A stretch of DNA of 64,000 nucleotides from Rana temporaria (Eukaryota > Chordata > Amphibia > Anura > Ranidae): positions 282,506,938 to 282,570,937 of the forward strand of contig NC_053492.1 of assembly GCF_905171775.1 (NCBI RefSeq). The letters run 5' to 3'. Numbering within the stretch: position 1 is the stretch's first letter; each line of letters begins with the position of its first letter. Below, piece after piece: positions 35,346 through 46,085 of the stretch. Made by a program: the position numbers and the translations under genes. The notes beneath the pieces were generated by a model. That model was not told the origin of the DNA, did no database searches, and saw only the letters and a list, made by a program, of their open reading frames with translations.

Positions 35346-36089
35346 TTAATGATGCTTAAAGTGAAAAAAAAAATTAAAAATTCCTTTAAATATCGTACCT
35401 GCTGGGTGTCTATAGTATGCCTGTGAGGTGGCACATGTTTAGAACTGTCCCTGCACAAAATGAGATTACTATAAGAAAAAAGTAATTTAAAACTGCTTGC
35501 AGCATTAATGTAATGTCTGGTCCCTGCAATATGGATGAAAATCATTGATAAAAATAGCATGGGCTTCCCCCCACTCCCCCCAGGTCATTGCAAGCCCATT
35601 TGGCCCTATATACTTTGAACAGCATTATACAGGCGGTGCAAACAAGACAGGCACTGTAGGTTTGTTGTTAAGTAGAATCTGATTGTAATTTTGAACTGGT
35701 AATTTTTTAAAGTGTAGCTCCAGCCATAAAATCTATTTTTAAGCTTTTCTGAAAACATAGAGAAGGGTTATCACCCCTGTAAACATTTGTTTTGCTGTCT
35801 GTATGCATCTGTTCAGAAGATTGCAATTCACTTTTTGTCCCAATGACAAATGATTTTTTTTAAATGTTTTTTTTTTTTAGTGAAACAAGGATTGGTTATA
35901 AAGCATCAGTGGACAGGAGACACCTCTTACAGAAGAGAATTTCCCTTCCTAGGGGTAGATTTCCTCTCACATCCTGTTTTCTCCTTCCGTTTGCAAGTAG
36001 GAGTCGTTTGTAAGTTGGATGTTTGAAAGTAGGGGCCTGCCGTATATACTTTGCATAAATTTGGGCCCTAGGTGTTGGTATTGCCACAA

Positions 36090-36660
36090 CACTGTAAGCC
36101 CTCACAGTTAGTCTTGGTGGGCACTGGAACGCCCTGCTGTGTGAACTATTATATCAAGAATTGTAATTACATGCCATTGTTGAACAGTGGTAGAAAAATT
36201 GGGCTTTTGGTGCTGGCGCTGGTGCCACAACTCTGTAAGCCCTCACAGTTACTCTTGGTGGGCACAGGAATGGGCCCTGCTGTGAAATATTAGATCAAGA
36301 ATTGTAATTACATGCCCCTGTTGAACAGGGGCTGAAAAATTGGGCCTTTGTTGGTGGTGGTGGTGCTGGTGCCACAACACTGCAACCCCTCACAGATACT
36401 CTAGTTGGAGCACAGGAATGAGCCCGCTGCAAAGTATTGCATCAAAAATTGTAATTACACGCCCCGGTTTAACAGGGGCAGAAAAATTGGGCCTTAGGCA
36501 CTGGTGCTGGTGCCACAACACTGCAACCCCTCACAGATACTCTAGTTGGAGCGCAGGAATGAGCCCGCTGCAAAGTATTGCATAAAAAATTGTAATTACA
36601 CGCCCCTGCTAAACAGGGGCAGAAAAATTGGGCCTAAGCCACTGGTGGCGGTGCCCAGAA
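36090..36660 (-). repeat. hAT copy 2 3' tandem repeats of about 142 bp
   Basis: Four units with GCCACAACACTGCAACCCC, GGAATGAGCCCGCTGCAAAG and TTGTAATTACACGCCCC, the reverse of the copy 1 repeats at 21690-22130. The array has more units than copy 1, so unit number varies between copies. Confidence 0.8.
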
Positions 36661-36787
36661 CCAAAAATGTTCTTACAAGCTATCAGCATGATCATTGAGG
36701 AGGAAAAGGATAGTCAATCAGCATAACAGGATAGTCACTCAGCATCAGCATATGCAGTCTTGAAGGGATCTGACATTTCAAAAAAAA

Positions 36788-39763
36788 TTATTCAGTTATA
36801 TCAGCATCAGGTGCTTGGTAGCTGGTGGTGATCCAAGCCTGATTAATTTTTATGAAGGTCAGTCGATCGACCGAGTCGGTGGAGAGGCGCACCCTGTGAT
36901 CAGTTACAAAGCCTCCAGCAGCACTGAATGTGCGTTCTGAAAGAACGCTGGATGCAGGACAATCCAGTAGCTCAATTGCGTACTGTGCAAGCTCTGGCCA
37001 GTGATCCATCCTTAAGACCCAGTAAGCCAGAGGATTTTCGGTGGGAAAGGTGTCCAAGTCTAATCTTGCCCCTAGGTATTCCCGCACCATGTAAAACAGA
37101 CGCTGGCGATGGTTGCTGGAACCGGTCATACCTTGGGGCTGCTGACTAAAAAATTGTCTGAACGCATCGGTCAGACGGCCACCTTCTTGTGACTGACCGA
37201 AACCTCAGCAACACGTTGTACAGGACCTGGATTTTGTAACCCCCCAGTCTCTGGGAACGCGTTGCACAGATCTTTCTGCAAGGCCTCCCGAAGATGTTTC
37301 ATCTTCTGCTTCCTCTGCGCTGGCAAGATAAGGTCCGCAACCTTATTCTTGTAACGTGGATCAAGGAGAGTTGCCAGCCAGTAATGATCCCTCTCCTTGA
37401 TAGCACGAATACGAAGATCCTTCCGCAGGCTTTGCAGGATCAGGGAGGCCATACAACTTAGGTTTGCTGAGGCATTCAGTGCGGAATCCTCTGGATCACG
37501 GAGGATGACATGATCCGCAGCCACCTCATCCCAGCCACGTACAAGTCCATGGGTTCCTTGGGACTGTAATTGATTCCTTGAAGACTGCTGCTGATGCTGA
37601 GTGCTAGGCTCCACCTCCATGCTGACACAATCCTCCTCCTCGTCCTCTTCCTGTGTGATAAGCGGGCAAGCAGGAACACTGTCTGGATAAAGGGGGCCTT
37701 AAAAAGGTAAGGAAGTCCTCCTCTTCTTCCCTCTGTTCTGCCTCAAGGGCCCTGTCCATTATTCCATGCAGCGTGTGCTCCAACATGTGAATAAGAGGGA
37801 CAGTCTCACTGATGCATGCACTGTCACTGTTCACCATCCTCGTGGCCTCCTCAAATGGTGACAGGACAGTGCATGCATCCCTGATCATGGCCCACTGGCA
37901 TGGGGAAAAAAACCAAGCTCCCCTGACCCAGTTCTGCTGCCATATTGGCACAGATACTCATTGATGGCCCTCTGCTGCGTGTGCAGCCGCTGCAGCATGG
38001 CCAACATAGAGTTCCACCTGGTGGGCATGTCACAGATTAGGCGGTTCTTGGGAAGGTTGTATTCCCTTTGGAGGTCTGCCAGCCGAGCACTGGCATTATA
38101 TGACCGTCGGAAATGCACACAGACATTCCTGGCCTGCTTCAGGACATCCTGTAAGCCCGGGTACCTGCCCAAGAACCACTGCACCACCAAATTAAGGACA
38201 TGAGCAAAACAGAGCACATGGGTCAGTTGTCCCTGTCGCAGGGTGGAGAGGAGGTTGGTGCCATTGTTGCTAACCACAATTCCTGGCTTAAGCTGGCATG
38301 GTGTCAACCACCTCTGAGCCTGCCCCTGCAGAGCTGACAGAACCTCTGCCCCAGTGTGGCTCCTGTCCCCCAAAAACACCAGCTCAAGCACCGCATGGCA
38401 TCTCTTTGCCTGCGTACCTGCGTAGCCCCTCGAACACCTACGGAGCACCGCTGGTTCCGAGGACACATCCGCACAGGAAGAGGCCACAGAGGAAGAAGAG
38501 GAGGGGGTGGAGGAGAGAGGTGTGTCACAACCAGTAGTGACATTTTGGAGGCGTGGTGGCGGAACAACCTCCAACACTACTGTACCTTGTCCTGCGTCCT
38601 TCCCAGCTGCCAGCAGAGTCACCCAATGCACCGTGAAAGATAGGTAACGTCCCTGTCCATGCCTGCTGGACCATGAGTCAGCGGTAATATGCATCTTACC
38701 ACTGACCGACCTGTCCAGCGAAGCATGGACATTGCCTTCCACATGGCGGTAGAGAGACGGAATCACCTTCCGTGAGAAAAAGTGGCGTTTGGGAACTTGC
38801 CACTGAGGTACCGCACATTCCACAAACTCACGGAAGGGGGCAGAATCTACCAACTGAAAAGGCAGCAGTTGAAGTGCTAGCAATTTAGCTAAGCTAGCAT
38901 TCAACCGCTGGGCATGTGGATGGCTGGGAGAGAACTTCTTTCAGCGCTGCAGCAGCTGGGGCAGGGAAATTTGCCTGGTACAATCTGCCATCGGTGTACC
39001 GATAGTAGATTGCCCGCATGTACTAGGCTGTGACACACCTAATTCTACACCTTCAGTCCTATCAGTGCAGGCTTCAGAGAGGACTGAGGGTATAGTGGGG
39101 TTTGAGATCCCTGCTGATGAGGGGTAAGGGGAGGTCCGCTTTGTGCTTTGTTCTTTGGTGTGGGTCTTTGAGGTACGATTGCCAACGAACTGCATGGCAG
39201 GTCGACATATGTCTGGTCAAGCATGTGGTACCCAAGCGGGTGATGTTTTGGCCACGCGAGATACGCTTGAGACATATGTTGCAAATAGCAGCGGTGCGAT
39301 CTGATGCACTCGTCTCAAAAAAGGCCCACACCAAAGAACTTTTTGAATAACGCTGGGACAGCAGTGCCCTGCACATGCGTAGCTCTGCGTTGTGATGCAG
39401 TCGGTGTGCTGCCCTTAAGCTGGCCCCTGGAGGGCATCCTGTCTCGTTGGAGATGTGCCTGTGCCTCCTCCTCCACCTCTCTCCTATAAGGCACCCACGT
39501 AGAGTCAGTGACCTCATCATCCCCTCCCTCCTCATCACTATAGAAAACCTGGCAGTATGCTGCAGCTGGGGGAACATGACTGCCAGATTGCTGTCCTTCT
39601 TGGGCACCCCCTCTCTCTGGGCTCACGTTACTGCCTTCCTCTAGCTGTGTACCATCATTGGAGCCTTCAAAACGCTGCGCATCCTCATGCAGCATGTACC
39701 CAACACTGTGGTCAAACAGTTCGGGGGACTTCTCAGAAGGACATGGTGGGGCTAGGGAAGGAG
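36788..39763 (-). pseudogene. hAT transposase, copy 2 (frameshifted), with dimerisation domain
   Basis: Reading from 39763 down: the acidic part of the N-terminal extension, the BED finger (39330-39180), the catalytic core (38904-37885, with ADSWSSRHGQGR and PTRWNSM), LLDPRYKNK near 37350, and the C-terminal hAT dimerisation domain (37129-36788) with ASSVLSERTFSAAGGF. Frame changes occur near 39120, 38940, 37920, 37700 and 37170, and one stop follows VAV at 37171. This copy shows what copy 1 has lost, but it is itself inactive. Confidence 0.88.
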
Positions 39764-39768
39764 TGACC
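39764..39768. repeat. TSD of the LTR element (TGACC), left
   Basis: TGACC here and at 43280-43284 flank the LTR element. hAT copy 1 shows the unoccupied equivalent (complement of 19119-19135). A 5-bp duplication is typical of LTR retrotransposon integrase. Confidence 0.85.
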
Positions 39769-40962
39769 TGTAACGGAATGACCCGTGACACCCAGAGACT
39801 TTGTGAGGATGGGGGATACTCCTGTGTCAGCGTCACTGATAACTCTTGGGTCTGAGTCCACCCTGTGCCCTTTGGGCATGGGGTGGCAAGTGAATCATAA
39901 TGCATGTATTACAGGAGATGGGGTACACATGTTGGATTGTTTTGGCATGGACAGTGATTTACAGTATATTCCTTAATGCCTGCAAAGAATATTCTATGAC
40001 TCATTTCTATGATTAGCCCTGACTAGTGACATGCTAATTGATCAGGGCCTGGAAGACATTCCATTGTCCTTGTGTAAAGGTGTTAATCAAGGTCTGCTCC
40101 CAGACCTCTAATTATGTATGCTAAATACTGTTTATGTGTGGAATGTACTTGTCGGAGACAGAGCGTCTGTCTGGGGATGTGGATTGGAAGGAGATCATTG
40201 TGTGATGGTGTTTTGTTTGGTATGCTGTTAATGAAGGAATGTTTAGTAATTAGCCTTAGGCCCTGTACACGCGGGCGGATATCTGATGAAAACGGTCCGC
40301 CAGACCGTTTCCATCGCATACGTCCGCTGGCGGATTTTGATCTGATGGCTGTACACACCATCAGATCAAAATCCCCCCGGAAAACATCCGCGGTGACGTG
40401 GCCGCGCCGTCGCCGCGACAATGATGTGGCGAAGTGCGCAACCCTGGAAGGTAAATACTTCTACGCATGCGTCTAATCATTTCGACGCATGCGAGGGATG
40501 GGGATCGGACGGACTTATCCGGTGAGTCTGTACAGACGACCGGATAAGTCCGAAGGACAGATTTCCAGCGGATAGATTTCTTAGCATGCTAAGAAATTTT
40601 TATCCGCTGGAAAACCGTCGGCTGGACAAATGTCCGCTTGAAAATGTCCGCTAGGCCCTACACACAACCGGATCTATCTGCTGGAACTGATCCGCGGATA
40701 AATCCCAGCGGACAGATCCGGTCGTGTGTACGGGGCCTTAGTGTGTGATGAGGGGGGTGGAGATTTCATTGTCCCTTTGAATACTTCCATGCCTTGTACT
40801 GTATATAAGCTGAGAAGAAACCATTATATTTGTCTTCATTTGAAACCAGAGAACACGGAGCAAGTCTCGTTATTCTGGGAAATGGGAGGCCTGCTGGTTT
40901 GTCTGTATGTCAGATGAGCTGTCGTAGTTGATGGAAGGTCGTAAACGGTGGTGACCGTTACA
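39769..40962 (+). repeat. 5' LTR (1194 bp) containing NPE-C
   Basis: TG...CA ends, with a TATA-like TATATAA at 40802-40808. Outside the palindromic insert it differs from the 3' LTR at about 14 positions in about 715 bp by eye. The insert at 40259-40737 accounts for 40% of its length. Confidence 0.88.
40259..40737. mobile_element. Nested-palindrome element NPE-C, in the 5' LTR
   Basis: Ends GGCCCTGTACACGCGGG / GTCGTGTGTACGGGGCC are flanked by TTA at 40256-40258 and 40738-40740. Stems include TTTTGATCTGATGG with CCATCAGATCAAAA, and GATTTCTTAGCATGC with GCATGCTAAGAAAT. It shares the CpG-rich core and the CGCATGCGTC...GACGCATGCG hairpin with the other NPEs but not their variable stems. Confidence 0.85.
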
Positions 40963-40985
40963 AGTGGTGGCTAGCAGCAGGATAA
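40963..40985 (+). other. Candidate primer-binding site
   Basis: TGGTGGCTAGCAGCAGG starts 2 bp after the 5' LTR, where minus-strand priming occurs. It begins TGG as required to pair with a tRNA CCA end. I cannot name the tRNA. Confidence 0.5.
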
Positions 40986-41017
40986 TTACATCGCTTAAAG
41001 GACGGCTACAAGGACAC

Positions 41018-42160
41018 ATGACGATGGAGACGCTGTATGAATGGCTGAAGCTCACTTCCCTCAAGGACTTACTGGAGAGCCGGGGCAGATCGGCCTGCAA
41101 TCGTAAGAGAAGGGACATTATTACAGAGCTTGTCCAAATGGATAGAGCTGAAAGGCCCAGCATAACAGACAGGACACCCGATGAAGAGTTTTTTGACCGG
41201 GCTGTTAGACGTGGACTGGCACAGTATGGACCTAATCCTCCACCGGAGATCATAGACCGGGTTATAGCGGCTGTGGATGCCACTTGGCTACAGCAAAGAG
41301 GTGCTGCAGCAGCAGAAGTCACAGCAGCACCAACCGAAGAGAGGGGAGAGGTACAGATGCCAGTCACCATGGAAGTGGAGTTCCAGGGAGCCAGGGCAAT
41401 TGGCCCCCCTTCCCAGCAACAAGCTGTGGTGGTAAAGCGTTTACTCCCAGCTGAATCACTGGCGGCAGGGCAGGATGCTACTGGCTGCCGCACACAACTG
41501 CAGCTTGAGCTGACATCGGGGGATGGGACTGTGGTCTCCCCTCACAGCAACACAGCGGAAGAGCTGGCAACGGAGCAGAGTGCCACAAGCCTCTGCTCTC
41601 ACCTAGCAGGAGAGGGAGTTCCTGGGGCAGTGGATGGGACTGTGGTCTCCGCTGACACAACCCCAGAAAATGGTGCGTCACCGAGACAGGAGGATGTCGG
41701 CTTGGCTTTGCAAGCATCAGGGGAATTTCACCTACCAGTGGATGGGACTTCAGTCTCCACTGGTATACCTCAGGGATGGGGGCCAGTTGGCCCAGATCCC
41801 CAACCACATGATGGACTGAGCCCAGTCACCCTGTCTTCTCTCCAGCGGCTGAAAGGACTCCAGGGAGATGGGCCAGTCCAGGCCTCTCCCCAGCGACAGG
41901 CAGGTTCTCTAAGAGAGACAGAGGTTGGCGGGGTGAGTAATGCTTTGTTTGGAGCAATTTATTTGGGGTTCGGTATGGATACCAGCATTGGAGGACTGGA
42001 TCTACTGACTGACTTCGGGGTCAACCCGTTCGGGGTCTCCTCCTGTGTCAGTCTCCCACCGAAAGGGGAGAGATGTAACAGAATGACCCGTGACACCCAG
42101 AGACTTTGTGAGGATGGGGGATACTCCAGTGTCAGCATCACTGATAACTCTTGGGTCTGA
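41018..42160 (+). CDS. Gag-like protein of the LTR element
   Basis: ATG at 41018 opens a frame of 380 codons, the only sizeable frame of the element. Residues 1-50 (LYEWLKLTSLKDLLESRG, then RRDIITELVQMD) look like the helical start of gag proteins in vertebrate Gypsy-type elements. Residues about 50-90 are charged and helical. The rest is proline/glutamine/serine-rich with three DGTxVS repeats (near 41523, 41634 and 41741). There is no zinc knuckle, protease or polymerase. The last roughly 28 codons lie in the 3' LTR, so the stop is provided by the LTR. The frame is intact, in line with a young or still mobilised element. Its function as gag is inferred from position. Confidence 0.6.
   Translation: MTMETLYEWLKLTSLKDLLESRGRSACNRKRRDIITELVQMDRAERPSITDRTPDEEFFDRAVRRGLAQYGPNPPPEIIDRVIAAVDATWLQQRGAAAAEVTAAPTEERGEVQMPVTMEVEFQGARAIGPPSQQQAVVVKRLLPAESLAAGQDATGCRTQLQLELTSGDGTVVSPHSNTAEELATEQSATSLCSHLAGEGVPGAVDGTVVSADTTPENGASPRQEDVGLALQASGEFHLPVDGTSVSTGIPQGWGPVGPDPQPHDGLSPVTLSSLQRLKGLQGDGPVQASPQRQAGSLRETEVGGVSNALFGAIYLGFGMDTSIGGLDLLTDFGVNPFGVSSCVSLPPKGERCNRMTRDTQRLCEDGGYSSVSITDNSWV
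42061..42073 (+). other. Polypurine tract
   Basis: GAAAGGGGAGAGA lies directly before the 3' LTR TG, the standard plus-strand priming site of LTR elements. Confidence 0.75.
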
Positions 42161-43279
42161 GTCCACCCTGTGCCCTTTGGGCATGGGGTGGCAAGTGAAT
42201 CATAATTCATGTATTACATGAGATGGGGTACACATGTTGGATTGCTTTGGCGTGGACAGTGATTTACAGTATATTCCTTAATGCCTGCAAAGAATATTCT
42301 ATGACTCATTTCTATGATTAGCCCTGACTAGTGACATGCTAATTGAGTCAGGGCCTGGAAGACATTCCATTGTCTTTGTGTAAAGGTGTTAATCCAGGTC
42401 TGCTCCCAGACCTCTAATTATGTATGCTAAATACTGTTTATGTGTGGAATGTACTTGTCGGAGACAGAGCGTCTGTCTGGGGATGTGGATTGGAAGGAGA
42501 TCATTGTGTGATGGTGTTTTGTTTGGTATGCTGTTAATGAAGGAATGTTTAGTAATTAGCCTTAGGCCCCGTACACACGGGAGGATTTATCCGCGGATAC
42601 GGTCCAGCGGACCGTTTCCACGGATAAATCCTCTCGAGGATTTGCGCGGATTTTGATGCGATGGAGTGTACTCACCATCGAATCGAAATCCGCGCCGAAA
42701 TCCTCTGGCGATGACGTGTCGCGCCGTCGCCGCGATGATGACGCAGCGACGTGCGCGACGCAGTCATATAAGGAATTCCACGCATGCGTCGAATCATTAC
42801 GACGCATGCGGGGGATCCCTTTGGACGGATTGATCCGGTGAGTCTGTACAGACCAGCGGATCAATCCGTTGGGATGGATTCCAGCGGATAGATTTGAAGA
42901 CATGTCTTCAAATATTTATCTGCTGGAAATCCATCGCATGGGAGAAAAATCCGCGGAAACAGATCCGCTGGATTGTACACACCATAGAATCTATTCGCTG
43001 AAACCCATTCGCTGGGATTTTTCAGCGGATGGATTCTATCGTGTGTATGGGGCCTTAGTGTGTGATTAGGGGGGTGGAGATTTCATTGTCCCTTTGAATA
43101 CTTCCATGCCTTGTACTGTATATAAGCTGAGAAGAAACCATTAAAATTGTCTTCATTTGAAACCAGAGAACACGGAGCAAGTCTCGTTATTCTGGGAAAT
43201 GGGAGGCCTGCTGGTTTGTCTGTGTGTCAGATGAGCTGTCGTAGTTGATGGAAGGTCGTAAACGGTGGTGACCGTTACA
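42074..43279 (+). repeat. 3' LTR (1206 bp) containing NPE-D
   Basis: TGTAACAG...CCGTTACA, followed by TSD TGACC (43280-43284). It aligns end to end with the 5' LTR at about 98% except for the palindromic insert. A TATATAA box lies near 43119. Confidence 0.88.
42565..43054. mobile_element. Nested-palindrome element NPE-D, in the 3' LTR
   Basis: Ends GGCCCCGTACACACGGG / CGTGTGTATGGGGCC are flanked by TTA at 42562-42564 and 43055-43057, the same LTR position as NPE-C. The stems differ from NPE-C but stay paired: GGATTTATCCGCGG...CCACGGATAAATCC and TTTGAAGACATGTCTTCAAA. The core with GTCGCCGCGATGATGACG is conserved. Confidence 0.85.
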
Positions 43280-43577
43280 TGACCGATGCCATTGAGCAGA
43301 GGGAAGAGGACGCCTTGGCAGCTGCTTTGCCAGACAAAGTACCCTGAGCCTGGTTGAGAGAGGATGAGGAGGATGAGTACGGCTTGGTCATCCACTCTAC
43401 CAAGTCTTCGGCATGTTGCGGCTCAACACGGCCAGCTGCCGAAAACAAGGACGAGCGTGTCCAACGGCCACGTGCTGATGAGGATGCACCGTGTCCACGA
43501 CCAGCACTGTTGCCTCTAGACGCAGAGCCTGCTTGCCCTCGTAACTGTCTGCCTCTCCTTGTTGTCCTTCCAGACAT
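43280..43577 (-). pseudogene. hAT copy 2 N-terminal frame, 5' piece
   Basis: From ATG at 43577 (MSGRTTRRGRQ) down to the LTR element junction. It matches residues 1-100 of the copy 1 extension with small gaps (an in-frame loss of about 5 residues near residue 13). The LTR insertion separates it from its continuation at 39763. Confidence 0.8.
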
Positions 43578-43587
43578 ACTAATGGCC

Positions 43588-44785
43588 TGCAGAGGACAAA
43601 GGCAGTACACACACCTCGTAGCTTTAGATGCAAACTGCAGAGGACATGGGCAGTACACATCAAGTAGCTTTAGGTGCAAACTGCAGAGGACAAAGGCAGT
43701 ACACACACTACGTAGCTTTAGGTGCAAACTGCAGAGGACACGGGCAGTACACACACTACGTAGCTTTAGGTGCAAACTGCAGAGGACACAGGCAGTACAC
43801 ACACCATGTAGCTTTAGGTGCAAACTGCAGAGGACAAAGGCAGTACACACACTACGTAGCTTTAGGTGCAAATTGCAGAGGACACGGGCAGTACACACCA
43901 AGTAGATTTAAGTGCAAACTACAGAGGACACGGGCAGTACACACCAAGTAGCTTTAGGTGCAAACTACAGAGGACACGGGCAGTACACACCAAGTAGCTT
44001 TAGGTGCAAACTGCAGAGGACAAAGGCAGTACACACACTACGTAGGTTTAGGTGCAAACTGCAGAGGACAAAGGCAGTACACACACCAAGTAGCTTTAGG
44101 TGCAAACTGCAGAGGACACGGGCAGTACACACCAAGTAGCTTTAGGTGCAAACTGCAGAGGACACAGGCAGTACACACCAAGTAGCTTTAGGTGAAAACT
44201 GCAGAGGACACGGGCAGTACACACTAAGTAGCTTTAGGTGCAAACTACAGAGGACACGGCAGTACACACCAAGTAGCTTTAGGTGCAAACTGCAGAGGAC
44301 AAAGGCAGTACACACACTACATAGCTTTAGGTGCAAACTGCAGAGGACACGGGCAGTACACACCAAGTAGCTTTAGGTGTAAACTACAGAGGACACAGGC
44401 AGTACACACCAAGTAGCTTTAGGTGCAAACTACAGAGGACACGGGCAGTAAATACCAAGTAGCTTTAGGTGCAAACTGCAGAGGACAAAGGCAGTACACA
44501 CACTAAGTAGCTTTAGGTGCAAACTGCAGAGGACACGGGCAGTACACACCAAGTAGCTTTAGGTGTAAACTACAGAGGACACAGGCAGTACACACCAAGT
44601 AGCTTTAGGTGCAAACTACAGAGGACACGGGCAGTAAATACCAAGTAGCTTTAGGTGCAAACTGCAGAGGACAAAGGCAGTACACACACTACGTAGCTTT
44701 AGGTGCAAACTACAGAGGACAAATGCAGTACACACACCACGTAGCTTTATGGTGCACACTGCAGAGTACACAGGCAATACACCAC
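43588..44785 (-). repeat. 46-bp tandem array of hAT copy 2
   Basis: About 25 units of CTGCAGAGGACACGGGCAGT followed by ACACACCAAGTAGC and TTTAGGTGCAAA, the reverse of the array at 18219-18807 and about twice as long. On the sense strand each unit ends in a CTCTGCAG acceptor-like site. Unit variants (ACAAAGG, ACACGGG, CTACAGAGG) recur in blocks, which indicates unequal exchange. Confidence 0.88.
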
Positions 44786-45307
44786 GTGAGAATACTGCAG
44801 CTAGCACAATCACCTGCCTGCCAGTAAATAAGGAATAGCTGATCTAGCTAAACTATACAGTGTATAAATATATGTACAACATCTGGGATGCATATATATC
44901 CTCTACACACTGTAACTTTAACTGACTAGCCTGCCTGCTCTATCTACCTAGGAAAAATGACACTCTCTCTCTCTGTCTCAAACCACTGCCGCAACACACT
45001 ACACAAGGCCAACCTGCAGGCGGCCTTTTATAGTGTGGGGCGTGTACTAAACCCCCTGAGCCATAATTGGCCAAAGCCACCCTGGCTATGGCCAATTATG
45101 GCTCTCCGTTTTTTGCGCGCTGTGATTGGCCAAGCATGCGGGTCATAGTGCATGCTTAGCCAATCATCAGCCAGCAATGCACTGCGATGCCACAGTGAAT
45201 TATGGGCCGTGACGCGCCACTCGAATTTGGTGCGAACGGGCCGTAACATTCGAATTTCGACGAACGGGCGAACATACGATGTTCGAGTCGAACATGGGTT
45301 CGACTTG
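44786..45307 (-). promoter_or_regulatory. hAT copy 2 5' subterminal and promoter region
   Basis: It matches 16955-18218 of copy 1 minus the TACG MITE: TATAAAAGG context near 45025, a CT/AG microsatellite, and the CGAAC-rich subterminal region at 45230-45307. The outermost inverted repeat is missing. Confidence 0.65.
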
Positions 45308-45315
45308 ATCATGGG

Positions 45316-45365
45316 ACTTGTAGTTTCAAAACAGCTGGAGGGCCGAGTTTGCCTACCCATGCTTT
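45316..45365. repeat. Half of a hAT MITE related to 30493-30651
   Basis: GGGACTTGTAGTTTCAAAAC and AGCTGGAGGGCCGAG match one arm of the MITE at 30493. hAT copy 2 inserted into this older element, so ATCATGGG belonged to it. Confidence 0.55.
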
Positions 45366-46085
45366 ACATGAGAGCAAAAAGACCTCATGTAGTCCACCAA
45401 AAATGTGATATAGGCCAATATGGTGGCTGATAGCTTATTCCATTTTTCAGTTTTTTATTTCATAAACATAGTCCCTGATACGTTTTTAGAAGGGTCTTTT
45501 GGCATTCCATATAATAGACAACACCAACTGTTTGACACTAAATGGCTTCCTTAGCAGTCCACAGTTGTCCGTTGGCTGGTCGAATTGTCCTCACTTTCCA
45601 TATCCAGCTGCAGTAATTACATTTCCCACAGCTGTATGTACCTTTGGGTTTTTTGAAACCTAAATGGTTCTGGGAGAAACCCGTAATGATCCGAGAGGGT
45701 TTATTACTTTCTACTTTACGGTGAGTATACAGAAGTGATTGATGAGATCTCTCTTTCGTTCTATTGAACGCTTTCTTTAAGCATTTTTTGCTGTAGCCTC
45801 TTCGCAGGAGGCGTATTTGTAAATCCCTTGCCTGAACTAGAAAATCCTCCTCTCTATTGCACTTTCTTTTTAATGCCAAATACTGACTAGATGGTATACT
45901 GTTCTTGAGTGCCTCTGGATGGGCACTAGCCACGTGGAGGATCGTATTGGCTGAAGTTGGTTTACGATACAGATCCGTAGTAAGACTGTTATGCAATCTT
46001 TTTAGAATATGAATATCCAGGAAGGTGACTATACTTTCGTCACATTCCATGGTAAAGTTCAAGTTCAAAGTGTTTTGACCAATCC

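Larger units (their letters stand above)
39769..43279 (+). mobile_element. Short LTR retrotransposon inserted in hAT copy 2
   Basis: It starts TGTAACGG and ends CCGTTACA, with a 5-bp TSD TGACC on both sides. The two LTRs of about 1.2 kb surround an internal region of only about 1.1 kb. A TGGTGGCTAGCAGC stretch begins 2 bp after the 5' LTR (primer-binding-site position), and a purine tract GAAAGGGGAGAGA (42061-42073) abuts the 3' LTR. The interior holds one gag-like frame and no pol, so the element must be non-autonomous. The superfamily (Gypsy/ERV-like) is not determinable without pol. Confidence 0.88.
34223..45307 (-). mobile_element. Second copy of the large hAT element, with nested insertions
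   Basis: This is the same family as 16933-23441 in opposite orientation. The 3' terminus TAGGGATGAGCCGAAC is at 34223, and the 8-bp TSD ATCATGGG is at 34215-34222 and 45308-45315. The 5' end stops at TCGAACCC...TTG without the first roughly 20 bp (TAGAGATGAGC) present in copy 1. Nested insertions are a TTAA MITE (34427-35345) and an LTR element (39769-43279). Removing them leaves about 6.6 kb, close to copy 1. Unlike copy 1 it keeps the dimerisation domain and lacks the TACG MITE and NPE-B. Confidence 0.85.

Noticed and set aside
43354..44370. Repetitive + strand frames of Q-R-T-x-A-V-H-T type
   Set aside because: They lie in the hAT 46-bp array and are antisense to the element.
43588..44785. 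CRISPR-like look of the regular array
   Set aside because: Units are head to tail without distinct spacers, the genome is eukaryotic, and the array belongs to a hAT element.
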